This document shows, in pieces, positions 1-9,616 of a stretch of 64,000 bases of DNA. Where the stretch lies: positions 186,001 through 250,000 of the forward strand of contig NZ_JAQIIO010000004.1 of the NCBI RefSeq assembly GCF_027891095.1, given 5' to 3'. The position numbers and the translations under genes were made by a program. This stretch comes from Aliiroseovarius salicola (lineage in GTDB: Bacteria; Pseudomonadota; Alphaproteobacteria; Rhodobacterales; Rhodobacteraceae). The notes under the pieces are model-generated. The model searched no databases. It had not been told where the DNA came from and was given only the letters and a program-made list of their open reading frames with translations. Each line of letters begins with the position of its first letter. The first letter of the stretch is position 1.

Positions 1-612
1 GCCGGGGTAATGGCGGGAAATGGCGTGTTCAAGCAGCAGCTCCAGCGCCTCTTTGTCCTGCCGCGCGGCAAAAAACTGGAAGGTTCCAACCCGGATATGG
101 CTTGCCGCGACACGCATCAGAACCGCACCGGGATAGGCGCGCTCACGCTGCACGATTTCACCGGTCAGGGCGGCCCCCAATGCGCGTGTGGTTGGGATGC
201 CCATGGCGTGCATGGCCTCGGACACAAGATACTCTCGCATTACCGGTCCCAACCACGCCCGCCCGTCGCCATTGCGCGAATAGGGGGTGATACCGGACCC
301 CTTGAGCTGGATGTCACGGCGCCCAAAATCTCCGGTCACCTCTCCCAGAAGCGAAGCCCGTCCATCCCCCAGCTGAGGGACCCAGCCACCGAACTGATGA
401 CCTGCATAGGCTTGTGAGAGGGGCTCAGTGCCGGGCAGCAAGTTGTTTCCGGTCAGCACGTCTGGTGTCAGCTCTGTCGGATCAAAGCCCAGCTCGTGGG
501 CCAACTCTTCATTCATGACCAACGGCGCCGGGGCCTTGACCGGCATCGGATTTAATCGGCTGTAGAACCGTTTCGGGAGGCGGGCGTAGGAATTGTCGAA
601 TACGGTGCTCAT
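1..612 (-). CDS. selO: Protein adenylyltransferase SelO (YdiU/UPF0061), N-terminal part only
   Basis: This gene starts at ATG 610-612 on the minus strand and runs off the left edge, so about 204 N-terminal residues are visible. They contain the SelO hallmarks [19 protein letters not shown] (about residues 69-87) and [20 protein letters not shown] (about residues 103-122), which form the nucleotide-binding part of the pseudokinase fold. Known SelO enzymes transfer AMP from ATP to Ser, Thr or Tyr of proteins and are linked to redox homeostasis. The next gene upstream, the GNAT acetyltransferase, ends only 9 bases away on the same strand, so co-transcription is likely. The family call is secure. 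The C-terminal half cannot be checked. Confidence 0.93.
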   Translation of the reverse strand, partial: MSTVFDNSYARLPKRFYSRLNPMPVKAPAPLVMNEELAHELGFDPTELTPDVLTGNNLLPGTEPLSQAYAGHQFGGWVPQLGDGRASLLGEVTGDFGRRDIQLKGSGITPYSRNGDGRAWLGPVMREYLVSEAMHAMGIPTTRALGAALTGEIVQRERAYPGAVLMRVAASHIRVGTFQFFAARQDKEALELLLEHAISRHYPG

Positions 613-621
613 GGGATGAGT

Positions 622-1068
622 TTACAGGATCCGCGACATCAGGTGGTAACGATCACGCGACGAAAAGCCGATCCGCCCATAAAGCGTGCGCGCACGTGCG
701 TTTTCCGTGTCGACTTCCAGATGCATCGCTTTGATTCCCTGTCCTGACAGGGCACGAGTCAGCGCAAGCATCGCCTCGGACCCCATGCCCCGACCACGCA
801 CACGCTCGCGCACGTAAAATTCGTCCAGAAACGCATCTAGCCCGCCAAACTCAATCGACCAGCCGAAGCTGACCGCGATATAGCCCACCGGAGCAGAACG
901 CGGGCCAATCATCCAGATCGCGCCATGTGGTGAGCCTTCGAGCAACGGCACCAGGGCCCCGCGCCGTGTTTCGTCATCCTGTTGGATGCCTTGGCCCTCG
1001 TGAAATCCGGCGACCAATTTGGTCAGCCGTTCGAGATCGTCCATCGTGGCAAGTCGCAAAGCGCTCAT
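622..1068 (-). CDS. GNAT family N-acetyltransferase
   Basis: The product is a 148-residue single-domain acetyltransferase of usual GNAT length. The acetyl-CoA pyrophosphate loop is visible as RVRGRGMGSEA (about residues 89-99), followed by the motif B segment with ENARARTLYGRIGF near the end. GNAT enzymes move an acetyl group from acetyl-CoA to an amine; the substrate here cannot be told. I chose ATG at 1066-1068 because it gives a 4-base ATGA overlap with the nucleoside hydrolase stop, a typical sign of translational coupling. A longer reading frame exists upstream but would lie deep inside the hydrolase gene. It probably forms one transcript with the hydrolase and selO. Confidence 0.88.
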   Translation of the reverse strand: MSALRLATMDDLERLTKLVAGFHEGQGIQQDDETRRGALVPLLEGSPHGAIWMIGPRSAPVGYIAVSFGWSIEFGGLDAFLDEFYVRERVRGRGMGSEAMLALTRALSGQGIKAMHLEVDTENARARTLYGRIGFSSRDRYHLMSRIL

Positions 1069-2003
1069 AACCGGGCCAGCCTTTCCGTAAGCAAGGTGAA
1101 AAATCCGTCTGCATCCACATCCCCCATGAACATCGCATTTGGGGCGCGTTTGGTCACGCCCCACCAATCCGCAACGGTCATTCCAAGGGTCAGCTCGGAC
1201 TCGGTTTCAATTTCGACATTCACATGACGACCAGAGAAGAGTTCTGGTTTGATCAGGTAGGCGATCACAGTTGGATCATGCAGGGGGGCACCCTCGGAGC
1301 CGTATTTCTCGCGGTCGAAGCGTTCAAAGAAATCCGTCATCTCAGCCACAAATAACCCGACTTTGGAATCGAAAGCGCGGAACGCATCATTGCGCGGTTT
1401 GGTGACCAGCACCTTGTGTGTGACATCCAGCGGCATCACGACAATTGGAACGCCTGATTTGAACACAATGTCAGCAGCTTGCGGATCGACGTAGATGTTA
1501 AACTCTGCCGAAGGGGTGACATTGCCCACTTCGAAATACGCCCCGCCCATCAGCACAATCTCCTGCACGCGCTCCACGATATCCGGGGCGCGAGTGAAGG
1601 CGGTGGCAATGTTGGTGAGCGGCCCCAGTGGGCAGAGAGTGACCGTGCCGGGGGGCTCTGTGCGCAGGGTTTCAATGATGAAATCCACCGCATGCCCGTC
1701 CTGAAGGGGCATCTGCGGCTCCCACAATTCCGGCCCATCCAGCCCGGTTTTGCCATGCACATATTCCGCCGTGACCAGATCGCGTGCCATTGGGCGGTCG
1801 CAGCCAGCAAAGACTTTGGTGTCGGATTTTCCCGCGGCTTCACAGATGATCCGCGCGTTTTTCTGCGTCAGAGACAGCGGCACATTTCCAGCCACGGCGG
1901 TGATGCCCAAAACGTCCACATCTTCGGGGCTGGACAGAGCCAGAAGGATTGCAACCGCGTCATCTTGCCCGGGGTCGGTATCGATGATAATTTTGCGTTT
2001 CAT
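1065..2003 (-). CDS. Inosine-uridine preferring nucleoside hydrolase family protein
   Basis: The product is a 312-residue nucleoside hydrolase. It begins with the calcium-binding signature DTDPGQDDA (residues 8-16). Further conserved pieces are VLMGGA and AEFNIYVDPQAA in the middle and the active-site segment PLHDPTVIAY towards the C-terminus. Family members hydrolyse the N-glycosidic bond of ribonucleosides, giving ribose and free base for salvage. The start at ATG 2001-2003 places the signature at its usual distance from the N-terminus; an in-frame extension to 2042 would run into the xthA gene. It overlaps the downstream acetyltransferase by 4 bases. Base preference cannot be judged from the sequence. 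Confidence 0.93.
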   Translation of the reverse strand: MKRKIIIDTDPGQDDAVAILLALSSPEDVDVLGITAVAGNVPLSLTQKNARIICEAAGKSDTKVFAGCDRPMARDLVTAEYVHGKTGLDGPELWEPQMPLQDGHAVDFIIETLRTEPPGTVTLCPLGPLTNIATAFTRAPDIVERVQEIVLMGGAYFEVGNVTPSAEFNIYVDPQAADIVFKSGVPIVVMPLDVTHKVLVTKPRNDAFRAFDSKVGLFVAEMTDFFERFDREKYGSEGAPLHDPTVIAYLIKPELFSGRHVNVEIETESELTLGMTVADWWGVTKRAPNAMFMGDVDADGFFTLLTERLARL

Positions 2004-2025
2004 ATCTGATATTTGCCCCGCGACA

Positions 2026-2832
2026 TTAAGCTGCCAGCTCAATCCAGATTGGTACGTGGTCCGACGGTTTTTCCCGACCGCGTATCTCTTTGTCGATCTG
2101 GCAATCTTTCAGCAGGTCAGCACATTCCGGCGACAACAGGAAGTGGTCAATACGGATCCCGTCATTGCGGTTCCAGGCCCCACGTTGAAAATCCCAAAAT
2201 GTGTATTGCTCCGGCGCCGGGTTGCGGTTGCGGAAGGCTTCGGTCAGTCCGAGGTTCATGAGTTTGCGATAAGCGTTGCGGCTGTCGGGCAGCGCCAGCG
2301 CATCCTTGGTCCAGGCTTCGGGGCGTGCGGCATCTTCAGCCTGCGGAATGACATTGTAATCGCCTGCCATGAGAAACGGTTCTTCGGCGGCCATCAATTC
2401 TTCGGCGCGTGCATGCAGGCGGGCCATCCAGCCGAGCTTATAGCCATATTTTCCATCGTGGATCGGGGCGCCCTCCGCATCGAATTCGACCGGGTTTCCA
2501 TTGGGGAGGTAAAGCCCGCAGACGCGCACGGCACGCTCGTTAACCACATTCGCTTCGATATAGCGCGCCTGTTCGTCGCTGTCGTCGCCCGGCAGGCCAC
2601 ACATCACGTCTTCCAGCGGATATTTCGACAAGATCGCCACGCCGTTGAAGCTCTTTTGTCCATGAGTTTCAACGTTGTACCCCATGTTCTCAAAGTGTTC
2701 GCGCGGGAAGTTCTCGTCCACCGACTTCACTTCTTGCAGGATCGCCACGTCGGGTTTGGCCTCTTCCAGCCATGCGGTCAGCGCAGGCATGCGGGCCTTG
2801 ATCCCGGCGATGTTGAAACTTGCAATCTTCAT
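2026..2832 (-). CDS. xthA: Exodeoxyribonuclease III
   Basis: The product is a 268-residue endonuclease/exonuclease/phosphatase-fold protein. The start MKIASFNIAGIKAR carries the conserved Asn, followed by the metal-binding Glu in AILQEVKS, the GDYNV motif and the C-terminal catalytic SDHVPIW. ExoIII-type enzymes cut at abasic sites and degrade duplex DNA from 3' ends during base excision repair. ATG at 2830-2832 fits the family N-terminus exactly; the reading frame continues upstream without a better start. The nucleoside hydrolase begins 22 bases downstream on the same strand, so a repair and salvage operon is plausible. Confidence 0.95.
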   Translation of the reverse strand: MKIASFNIAGIKARMPALTAWLEEAKPDVAILQEVKSVDENFPREHFENMGYNVETHGQKSFNGVAILSKYPLEDVMCGLPGDDSDEQARYIEANVVNERAVRVCGLYLPNGNPVEFDAEGAPIHDGKYGYKLGWMARLHARAEELMAAEEPFLMAGDYNVIPQAEDAARPEAWTKDALALPDSRNAYRKLMNLGLTEAFRNRNPAPEQYTFWDFQRGAWNRNDGIRIDHFLLSPECADLLKDCQIDKEIRGREKPSDHVPIWIELAA

Positions 2833-2930
2833 TCTGTGTTCCCCTGTTCGTGCGCGCCCAATGTGGGGGGAAACACGGGCAGGCACAAGGGTTTAACGGG
2901 CGCGCGGGACAGGTGGCCGGAAATGGCTGA

Positions 2931-4106
2931 TCAGCGTGCAGCCCCGGCAGCGATTGCTTTGCCCGCTGCATGGGCCGAGGCCCAGGCCCATTGGAAATTG
3001 AACCCGCCCAGCCAACCGGTTACATCCACACATTCACCGATGAAATAAAGCCCTGTCTGGTGCTTCGACATCATCGTTTTGCTGTCGAGACCCGAGGTGG
3101 CGATGCCGCCCAGGGTGACTTCGGCCGTGCGATAGCCTTCCGATCCCGAGGGGGTGACGGACCAGTTCGCCAGCGCATCACAGATCTCGCGCAAGCGGGC
3201 GTCGGATTGGTCTGCAAGATTACCGGAAAGCCCCAGTTCCGGGGCAAGGAAATCGATCAGCTTGGCAGGCAATAGCCGCCCAAGTTCTGTGGTTAGGTTG
3301 CGCCGGCCCTCTTTTTGGCGCTGATCGCGCAATGCAGAAAAAAGATCTTGCCCGCCGGTCAGGTCGATTGTGACGCTTTCGCCTTCGCGCCAGTAAGACG
3401 AGATTTGCAGGATCGCGGGACCAGAGAGGCCGCGATGGGTGAAGAGCAGCGCCTCTTCGAAACTCGCCTGCGCATTCCAGATACGTACGGGAAGTGACAG
3501 GCCTGAAAGCGCAGCAAATCGGCCGTCTGGGAAGGTGAAGGGGACAAGGGCGGGGCGGGTTTCCGTGACCTCGTGACCAAACTGGCGGGCAATGTCATAG
3601 GCAAAGCCGGTGGCGCCCATTTTGGGGATCGATTTGCCACCCGTTGCAATCACAAGGTTGCGGGCCTGTACCTTGCCCTGATCTGTGTCGACCGAAAAAC
3701 CATCCGGCCCGTGATCTACCGATTGTACACCACAGCCGAGCCAGATCTCGGTCCCAGCGGATTTGGCATCCTTCACCAGCAAATCCACAATCTGCGTAGC
3801 TTTTTCATCGCAAAAAAGCTGCCCGAGCATCTTTTCATGCCAGGCAATTCCGGCCTGATCCATCTTGGCGACCCAATCCCACTGCGTGTAACGCGATAGG
3901 GCAGATTTGTGGAAGTGTCTGTTTTCACCGAGGAAATTATTGGGTTCGCAATACATATTGGTAAAGTTGCACCGCCCGCCGCCAGAGATGCGGATCTTTT
4001 CGCCCGGACGTTTGGCATGGTCGATCAGCAGGGTGCGCCCGCCCGTATGGGCGGCACAAAAGAGACCCGCAGCCCCGGCGCCGATGATGATCGTGTCGTA
4101 TTGCAT
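2931..4106 (-). CDS. BaiN/RdsA (HI0933/YhiN) family flavoprotein, NAD(P)/FAD-dependent oxidoreductase
   Basis: The product is a 391-residue flavoprotein. The FAD-binding Rossmann motif GAGAAGLFCA lies at about residues 8-17, followed by the family signature ISGGGRCNFTN (about residues 40-50). A second nucleotide-binding segment reads VIATGGKSIPKMG, and the C-terminal FAD contact reads GLYFIGECVDVTGWLGGFN. This is the HI0933-like group, long known as a conserved hypothetical and annotated in some bacteria as a 3-dehydro-bile acid reductase. The physiological substrate in marine bacteria is unknown. It stands apart from its neighbours: about 100 bases separate it from xthA and 36 from the cytochrome b561 gene. 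Confidence 0.9.
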   Translation of the reverse strand: MQYDTIIIGAGAAGLFCAAHTGGRTLLIDHAKRPGEKIRISGGGRCNFTNMYCEPNNFLGENRHFHKSALSRYTQWDWVAKMDQAGIAWHEKMLGQLFCDEKATQIVDLLVKDAKSAGTEIWLGCGVQSVDHGPDGFSVDTDQGKVQARNLVIATGGKSIPKMGATGFAYDIARQFGHEVTETRPALVPFTFPDGRFAALSGLSLPVRIWNAQASFEEALLFTHRGLSGPAILQISSYWREGESVTIDLTGGQDLFSALRDQRQKEGRRNLTTELGRLLPAKLIDFLAPELGLSGNLADQSDARLREICDALANWSVTPSGSEGYRTAEVTLGGIATSGLDSKTMMSKHQTGLYFIGECVDVTGWLGGFNFQWAWASAHAAGKAIAAGAAR

Positions 4107-4142
4107 CCCCGCCCCATACAGGGTTCGGGCGGGACTGTTAAG

Positions 4143-4673
4143 TCAGGATTTGGGGCGAAAGAGGCTCATGGAACCCATGACGCCATCGCGTAGGACAAAG
4201 CGATGCATTAGAGCTGCGCCGATATGCAGCACCAAAAGCACCATCAGGAGTTTAGTGCCCAGCATGTGCCAGTCGCGGATCGCCTCGAAAGTGGCCGGAT
4301 CAGAGGTTGAGATGGAAAAAAGCCCAAAGGGCGTGACCGGCAATTCATGCACGCGTGCGGTGAGAAAACCGGTGATAGGGAGAAGAACCATGAGGGCGTA
4401 AAGGCCTGTCTGCACAGTGCGAGAGGCCAATTTTTGCCAAGGCGCAATAGAGTGTTCGGGGCGTTTGGCCATACCGGTTAACCGCATGATAAGGCGAAGC
4501 GAAAGCAGCCCGACCAGCAAGACCCCGAGAGAGGAATGCCCCATCAAGGAAAACTGACGTTCCGCGACGGGCATCTCGCCTGCAAATTTTTGACCAAAGG
4601 CAAGCATGGTCAGCACAATGAGCGCCATGGCCCAGTGGATCAGACGAAAAAGCAGGGCATAGCGTTGTGTCAT
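4143..4673 (-). CDS. Cytochrome b561 family membrane protein
   Basis: The product is a 176-residue inner-membrane protein with four predicted membrane segments, the usual size for the family. Candidate haem-ligand histidines are His13 in RLIHWAMA, the His in MGHSSLG, and histidines in DWHMLGTK and LHIGAALMHRF near the last helix. Members carry electrons between quinol and acceptors such as superoxide or periplasmic partners. ATG at 4671-4673 was chosen because AAAGGAGA stands just upstream of it, while the longer frame has no ribosome site. It lies between erpA and the flavoprotein gene on the same strand. Confidence 0.9.
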   Translation of the reverse strand: MTQRYALLFRLIHWAMALIVLTMLAFGQKFAGEMPVAERQFSLMGHSSLGVLLVGLLSLRLIMRLTGMAKRPEHSIAPWQKLASRTVQTGLYALMVLLPITGFLTARVHELPVTPFGLFSISTSDPATFEAIRDWHMLGTKLLMVLLVLHIGAALMHRFVLRDGVMGSMSLFRPKS

Positions 4674-4730
4674 GGATGTCTCCTTTGCCTCATACAAAGC
4701 AAGGGAGCCGCACCGGTCAAGGGGAAGGGG

Positions 4731-5072
4731 TCAGATCGAGAAAGAAGTGCCGCAGCCGCAGGACGCCGTGGCGTTGGGGTTGTTGATCACGAAACGCGCG
4801 CCGATCAGTTCTTCGGTGAAATCGATCTCGGCATTGGAGAGAAACGGCAGGGACATTTCATCTACCACCACTTTTTCGCCAGCGCCTTCGAGGACCAGAT
4901 CCCCTTCGGTCGGATCATCGAGCGAAATGTCATATTGAAACCCGGAACAGCCGCCGCCTTCCACAGCCACACGCAGGGCCTTGCCCTGATCGGAGGCACC
5001 GATTTCGGCGAGCCGGTCAAAGGCTCGTTGGGTCACTTTTGGGGGCAGGGTGAGTTCCATTGGAATAACCAT
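4731..5072 (-). CDS. erpA: A-type iron-sulfur cluster carrier ErpA (HesB/IscA family)
   Basis: The product is a 113-residue A-type carrier. The three cluster-binding cysteines are seen as GGGCSGFQY in the middle and SCGCGTSF near the C-terminus. ErpA receives Fe-S clusters from the assembly scaffold and hands them to apo-proteins, among them the isoprenoid enzyme IspG, which is encoded in this window at 52462. The start is uncertain: ATG 5070-5072 and ATG 5058-5060 are both in frame and neither has a strong ribosome site. A candidate promoter at 5093-5121 leaves a very short leader. It is divergent from dgt, an arrangement common in alphaproteobacteria. Two other Fe-S assembly genes lie at 28859 and 30813. 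Confidence 0.92.
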   Translation of the reverse strand: MVIPMELTLPPKVTQRAFDRLAEIGASDQGKALRVAVEGGGCSGFQYDISLDDPTEGDLVLEGAGEKVVVDEMSLPFLSNAEIDFTEELIGARFVINNPNATASCGCGTSFSI

Positions 5073-5092
5073 TATTTGTTCAGCGCCATCCG

Positions 5093-5121
5093 AATATAGG
5101 TGGGCAGTGGCGGCGCGGCAA
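5093..5121 (-). promoter_or_regulatory. Candidate sigma-70 promoter for erpA
   Basis: On the minus strand TTGCCG (complement of 5116-5121) and TATATT (complement of 5093-5098) are separated by exactly 17 bases. Transcription would begin near 5086, leaving a leader of only 14-26 bases before erpA, which slightly favours the inner start at 5060. A perfect palindrome AATTGCAATT (5149-5158) lies just upstream, between erpA and dgt, and could be an operator for either gene. This is pattern matching only. Confidence 0.45.
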
Positions 5122-5214
5122 GACGTGCCGGTATTGACCCGCGTAACTAATTGCAATTGAGTGGATTTTGACAGGCCGACAGGTCTGTCGGGACAGGTGA
5201 AAAGGAGCAGATGA

Positions 5215-6354
5215 ATGCTCGCTACATATGCGACCCACCCCGAACACACGCGCGGGCGGCTTTTTGACGAGAGCGAAAGCGCTTTTCGCGAACCGTTTCA
5301 GCGGGATCGGGATCGGATCATCCATTCCTCCGCCTTTCGGCGTCTCAAGCACAAGACGCAGGTGTTTGTTGAACATGAGGGCGACTATTTCCGAACCCGC
5401 CTGACCCATTCGATTGAAGTGGCGCAGGTGGCGCGGACCATTGCTGGCGCGCTTGGGTTGAACCAACATCTGACCGAGGCGGTGGCACTGGCTCATGATC
5501 TGGGGCACACGCCGTTTGGCCACACCGGGGAGGACCGGCTGGACGAGCTGATGAAGCCGCATGGGGGCTTTGATCACAATGCGCAGGCGCTGAAGATCGT
5601 GACTTCGCTGGAGCATCACTATGCCAAATGGGATGGGCTGAACCTGACATGGGAAGCGCTGGAGGGGATTGCCAAGCATAATGGTCCGGTGGTGGGTGAG
5701 CTGCCCTTTGCTCTGGCGGAGTATAATGCGCGCCATGATTTGGAATTATCCACCCATGCCGGGGCCGAGGCGCAAGTGGCCGCGCTGGCGGATGACATTG
5801 CCTATAACAATCACGATCTGCATGACGGGCTGCGGGCGGGTCTGTTCACCATGGAAGAGATCGCGGAATTGCCCATCGTCGGGGAGATGATCCGTAAGGT
5901 GGATGGAAAATACCCGGGCCTTGATGCCGGGCGCAGGCGGCACGAGGCACTGCGGCGCGTGTTTGGCGTGATGGTCGAAGATGTGCTGGTGACCTCGAAG
6001 CGGCTGATCCAGGAGGCCAATCCGGCGAGTGTGGAAGAGGTGCGGGCGCTGGACCATGCGGTCATTCGCTTTTCCGATCACCTCTGGACAGATCTGAAAG
6101 TGATCCGAAAATTCCTGTTTTCTCGCATGTATCGTGCGCCTTCGGTTGTGGAGATGCGCAAGCGTGTGACGAAAGTGCTGGAAGAGCTCTTTGCCCATAT
6201 GCTTGCCAATCCGTCCGACCTGCCCGATGGGTGGCAGCAAGCGTTGAAAGGGGCCGATGAGACAGCGATCGCAAGGCACGTTGCGGATTACATCGCCGGG
6301 ATGACGGACCGCTTTGCCCTCCAAGAACACAAACGGTTGGGCCTCAAGGGGTAG
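5215..6354 (+). CDS. dgt: Deoxyguanosinetriphosphate triphosphohydrolase-like protein (HD domain)
   Basis: The product is a 379-residue HD-domain phosphohydrolase. Metal ligands are visible as [11 protein letters not shown] (His65), [11 protein letters not shown] (His94-Asp95) and the later Asp in [12 protein letters not shown]. Enzymes of this type hydrolyse dNTPs to deoxynucleoside and tripolyphosphate. ATG 5215 follows AAAAGGAG at a good distance; an ATG four bases earlier is in another frame. The gene heads a plus-strand row (dgt-argS-SPOR-nagZ-scpA-scpB) that I recognise as conserved in Rhodobacterales. Whether this enzyme prefers dGTP, as the E. coli namesake does, cannot be told. Confidence 0.92.
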   Translation: MLATYATHPEHTRGRLFDESESAFREPFQRDRDRIIHSSAFRRLKHKTQVFVEHEGDYFRTRLTHSIEVAQVARTIAGALGLNQHLTEAVALAHDLGHTPFGHTGEDRLDELMKPHGGFDHNAQALKIVTSLEHHYAKWDGLNLTWEALEGIAKHNGPVVGELPFALAEYNARHDLELSTHAGAEAQVAALADDIAYNNHDLHDGLRAGLFTMEEIAELPIVGEMIRKVDGKYPGLDAGRRRHEALRRVFGVMVEDVLVTSKRLIQEANPASVEEVRALDHAVIRFSDHLWTDLKVIRKFLFSRMYRAPSVVEMRKRVTKVLEELFAHMLANPSDLPDGWQQALKGADETAIARHVADYIAGMTDRFALQEHKRLGLKG

Positions 6355-6413
6355 GGGCGCTGCCCCTCGCGAGGCAAGCTCGCTCACCCCGGGATATTTG
6401 GGGTCAGAAGAAG
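6354..6413 (+). repeat. REP-like intergenic palindromic element, copy A
   Basis: Just after the dgt stop lie GGGGCGCTGCCCC (6354-6366), GCGAG/CTCGC arms (6369-6383) and the near-palindrome ACCCCGGGATATTTGGGGTC (6386-6405). The same organisation, with a diverged third part, recurs at 21899 and 23864. Motifs of this CCCCGGGATATTTGGGG kind are common between genes in Rhodobacterales genomes, from memory. It may serve as a transcription terminator or mRNA-stabilising element between dgt and argS. Confidence 0.7.
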
Positions 6414-6487
6414 GCGGCCCGTGGAGTGGCCTTGACCTTTGTCCTTATGCTGCTAGGAGTGCGCGGGACGAGAAAAGGACCCGTGAC

Positions 6488-8209
6488 ATGAACCTGTTTG
6501 CCGAAATTCGCGCGCTTGTGATCAAGAGCCTTGAAGAGATGGTGGCCGAAGGCGCGCTGCCTGAGGGTCTGAGCTTTGACAATGTGGCGGTGGAACCCCC
6601 GCGCGATCCGGCCCATGGGGATATGGCAACCAACGCCGCGATGGTGCTGGCGAAACCGGCCAAAATGAAGCCGCGTGATATTGCCGAAGTGCTGGCGGGC
6701 AAATTGTCGGGCGACACACGGATTGATGTTGCAGAAGTGGCCGGTCCGGGCTTTTTGAACCTGCGTCTTTCGGGTTCGATTTGGGGCGGGTTGGTCTCGG
6801 GTATTCTTGCCGGTGACGGCTATGGTCGGTCAACCATGGGGGCGGATCAGAAAATCAACGTGGAATATGTGTCTGCCAACCCAACCGGGCCTTTGCACGT
6901 GGGCCACACCCGCGGGGCCGTCTTTGGCGACGCATTGGCGAGCCTTCTGGAATATGCTGGCTACGACGTGACCCGCGAGTATTACATCAATGATGGCGGC
7001 GCGCAGGTCGATGTGCTCGCGCGTTCGGTCTACCTGCGTTACCTCGAAGCGCATGGTCAGGAAGTGGCGTTTGAGGACGGCACCTATCCGGGCGACTACC
7101 TTGTGCCGGTGGGCGAAGAGTTGAAAGCCAAAGTGGGCGACGCTTATGTGGGCCAGCCCGAGGACGTCTGGCTGGTGGAAATTCGCGAATTTGCCACGGC
7201 TGCGATGCTCGATCTGATCCGCGAGGATCTGGCTCAGCTTGGCGTGAAAATGGATAAGTTCTTCTCGGAAAAATCGCTTTATGGATCGGGCCGTATCGAA
7301 GGCGCACTGGAGAGCCTTGAAGCCAAAGGCCTGATTTATGAAGGCGTTCTGGAGCCGCCGAAAGGCAAAAAGCCCGAGGATTGGGAGCCGCGCGAGCAGA
7401 CCCTGTTTAAATCGACCGAACATGGCGATGACGTGGACCGTCCGGTGAAAAAATCCGATGGCGCCTGGACTTATTTTGCTCCCGACATCGCTTATCACTT
7501 TGACAAGATCGAACGCGGCTTTGATCAGTTGATCGACGTGTTTGGTGCCGATCACGGCGGATACGTGAAGCGGATGAAAGCGGCGGTTTCGGCGCTGTCA
7601 AACGGTGAAGTGCCGCTGGATGTAAAGCTGACCCAACTTGTTAAGCTTTATAAAAACGGCGAGCCGTTCAAGATGTCGAAACGGGCGGGTAACTTTGTCA
7701 CCTTGCGTGATGTGGTGAACGAAGTAGGCCCCGATGTGACCCGTTTCGTGATGCTCACCCGCAAGAACGACGCGCCGCTCGACTTTGACTTCGACAAGGT
7801 GAAAGAGGCCAGCCGCGACAACCCGGTCTGGTATGTGCAATATGCGCACGCCCGGATTTGTTCGGTGTTGAAAAAGGCTGCTGAGGCGGGTGTGTCGCTG
7901 GACGGAATTCCGCTCATCGAGGATGAAGCCGAGCTGTCTGTTGCCAAGAAGTTGGCCGAGTGGCCCCGTCTGGTCGAGATCGCCGCTCGCACCCATGAAC
8001 CGCACCGCGTTGCCTTCTACCTATATGAACTCGCAGCAGAATTTCAATCGCTCTACAATCGCGGCAATGAAAAGCCAGAGTTGCGTTTTGTACAAGATGG
8101 CAAGAATGACTCATCTGCCACGAAAATTGCGCTTCCGCGTGCCGTGAAACTTGTCATTTCCTCGGGGCTTGGTATTTTGGGCGTAACTCCGGCCGAGGAA
8201 ATGCGCTGA
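6488..8209 (+). CDS. argS: Arginine--tRNA ligase
   Basis: The product is a 573-residue class I aminoacyl-tRNA synthetase of normal length. The N-terminal Arg-tRNA synthetase domain is followed by the HIGH-type motif [13 protein letters not shown] (about residues 127-139), the KMSKS-type motif [10 protein letters not shown] (about residues 395-404) and the DALR anticodon-binding domain at the C-terminus. It charges tRNA-Arg with arginine. ATG 6488 gives the family N-terminus MNLFAEIR; a longer frame reaches back into dgt and the repeat element and is not credible. The repeat element separates it from dgt, so it may have its own promoter. Confidence 0.97.
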   Translation: MNLFAEIRALVIKSLEEMVAEGALPEGLSFDNVAVEPPRDPAHGDMATNAAMVLAKPAKMKPRDIAEVLAGKLSGDTRIDVAEVAGPGFLNLRLSGSIWGGLVSGILAGDGYGRSTMGADQKINVEYVSANPTGPLHVGHTRGAVFGDALASLLEYAGYDVTREYYINDGGAQVDVLARSVYLRYLEAHGQEVAFEDGTYPGDYLVPVGEELKAKVGDAYVGQPEDVWLVEIREFATAAMLDLIREDLAQLGVKMDKFFSEKSLYGSGRIEGALESLEAKGLIYEGVLEPPKGKKPEDWEPREQTLFKSTEHGDDVDRPVKKSDGAWTYFAPDIAYHFDKIERGFDQLIDVFGADHGGYVKRMKAAVSALSNGEVPLDVKLTQLVKLYKNGEPFKMSKRAGNFVTLRDVVNEVGPDVTRFVMLTRKNDAPLDFDFDKVKEASRDNPVWYVQYAHARICSVLKKAAEAGVSLDGIPLIEDEAELSVAKKLAEWPRLVEIAARTHEPHRVAFYLYELAAEFQSLYNRGNEKPELRFVQDGKNDSSATKIALPRAVKLVISSGLGILGVTPAEEMR

Positions 8210-8319
8210 TCACAAGCTCAGCTCGTGTCGGGGAGGGGGCGCAAACGCCCCTTTGAGGCAACGAAGCAGAGACCGGAGAGAGGATGCGCTTAACGCATCC
8301 CGCCGGATGTGAGGCAGGT

Positions 8320-9585
8320 ATGGCAGATATCAACTGGGGCAATACACGTGCCCCCATGCACCCGACGCAATCGGCCGCTGGCCATGGTCATCAGGTCCAC
8401 GCGCAGCGAGGACAGGGTCATCAGGGATCAGCGCAGCAAACGGCAATGCATCCCTCGCATTATGCCTCTGCGCAACACTCTCAGCACGCTTCTCCAGCGG
8501 GCCAGCAGGTCCACCAAACGATGGCACCTGAATATGGCGCGCCGCCTGCCTATGCGCATCAGGCGCAGCATGGCTATGTACCGTTTCAAGACGAGCAGGC
8601 TGGCGAGGCGATCCCGGTCGCAGCCTCGGATCAATCGCGTTTGGCCCCGCTCGTGAACTATGCGGGTGCAGCCCTGTCGCTTGCGCTTGTCGTTGGTCTT
8701 GGGGTTTGGGGGTATCAGCTTGCCATGCGTGATGTGACCGGTATTCCGGTTGTGCGCGCACTGGAAGGTCCAATGAGAATACAACCCGAAGAGCCGGGTG
8801 GCTTTGCGGCTGCTCATCAGGGGCTTGCAGTGAATTCAGTGCAGGCTGAAGGCGAAGCCAGCACCCCGTCTGATCGTGTGGCACTTGCCCCGGCACCTGA
8901 AACGCTGGATGAAGAGGACCTGCCGGCGGATGCTTCAACCCTCAGCGCCAGATCGCAGGTTGAAGATCCCGTTCTTCAACCCATTGAGGTGGCCGTCAAA
9001 ACACCTGCGGAAGCAGATCTCAATATCGAGAACCTGCCGACAGATCCAGTGGCCGCCGCCCTTGCGATTGCGGCAGAAATCAGCCGCAATGCCCAGCCGC
9101 TTACGGGTAATACGGACGCTGAAGTGATCCAATCCGCTGCGCAAAATACAGCCAGCACTCCTGTGCCTGCACCGGCCGGTCCAATGGTCATCTCTGCTTC
9201 GATCCCCGGGGTGTCCTCTTCTTTGCGACCTGTGATCCGCCCGGCTGATCTGAAAATGATCGTGCCTGTCAAAGCGTCTCTGACAACCCCTGTGACAGAA
9301 ACCGTGAAGGATATCACGCCCGACGCCATACCGGCAGGAACCCGGCTGGTGCAACTGGGGGCCTACGACAGCGCAGAGGTTGCGCGTGCCGAGTGGGAAA
9401 AGCTGTCGTCACGCTTTGATGACTATTTGCCCAGCAAGACGCGCGTGATCCAAAAGGCGCAATCAGGCGGCAAGACCTTCTATCGCCTTCGCGCCATGGG
9501 GTTCAAAGACCTTGCCGATGCGCGCCGTTTCTGTTCAGCTTTGATGGCAGGCAGAGCTGCCTGCATTCCGGTTGTCACCCGCTAA
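8320..9585 (+). CDS. SPOR-domain membrane protein
   Basis: The product is a 421-residue single-pass protein. Residues 1-105 are rich in His, Gln and Ala and probably cytoplasmic, a membrane segment follows at about 107-132, and then comes a long Pro/Ala/Glu-rich periplasmic linker. A C-terminal SPOR domain begins at about residue 340 with TRLVQLGAYDSAEVARAEW. SPOR domains bind septal peptidoglycan that lacks stem peptides and mark division sites. ATG 8320 follows GAGGCAGG; an upstream ATG at 8284 after GGAGAGAGG is an alternative. It lies directly before nagZ, a cell-wall recycling gene, which fits a role in peptidoglycan. Confidence 0.85.
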   Translation: MADINWGNTRAPMHPTQSAAGHGHQVHAQRGQGHQGSAQQTAMHPSHYASAQHSQHASPAGQQVHQTMAPEYGAPPAYAHQAQHGYVPFQDEQAGEAIPVAASDQSRLAPLVNYAGAALSLALVVGLGVWGYQLAMRDVTGIPVVRALEGPMRIQPEEPGGFAAAHQGLAVNSVQAEGEASTPSDRVALAPAPETLDEEDLPADASTLSARSQVEDPVLQPIEVAVKTPAEADLNIENLPTDPVAAALAIAAEISRNAQPLTGNTDAEVIQSAAQNTASTPVPAPAGPMVISASIPGVSSSLRPVIRPADLKMIVPVKASLTTPVTETVKDITPDAIPAGTRLVQLGAYDSAEVARAEWEKLSSRFDDYLPSKTRVIQKAQSGGKTFYRLRAMGFKDLADARRFCSALMAGRAACIPVVTR

Positions 9586-9616
9586 GGCGGGGCAACTTCA
9601 AAGCAAAGGAACAACC

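Noticed and set aside
1750-3048. Plus-strand frame of 432 codons antisense to nucleoside hydrolase and xthA
   Set aside because: Both minus-strand genes are well-recognised families; the long antisense frame results from high G+C codon use.
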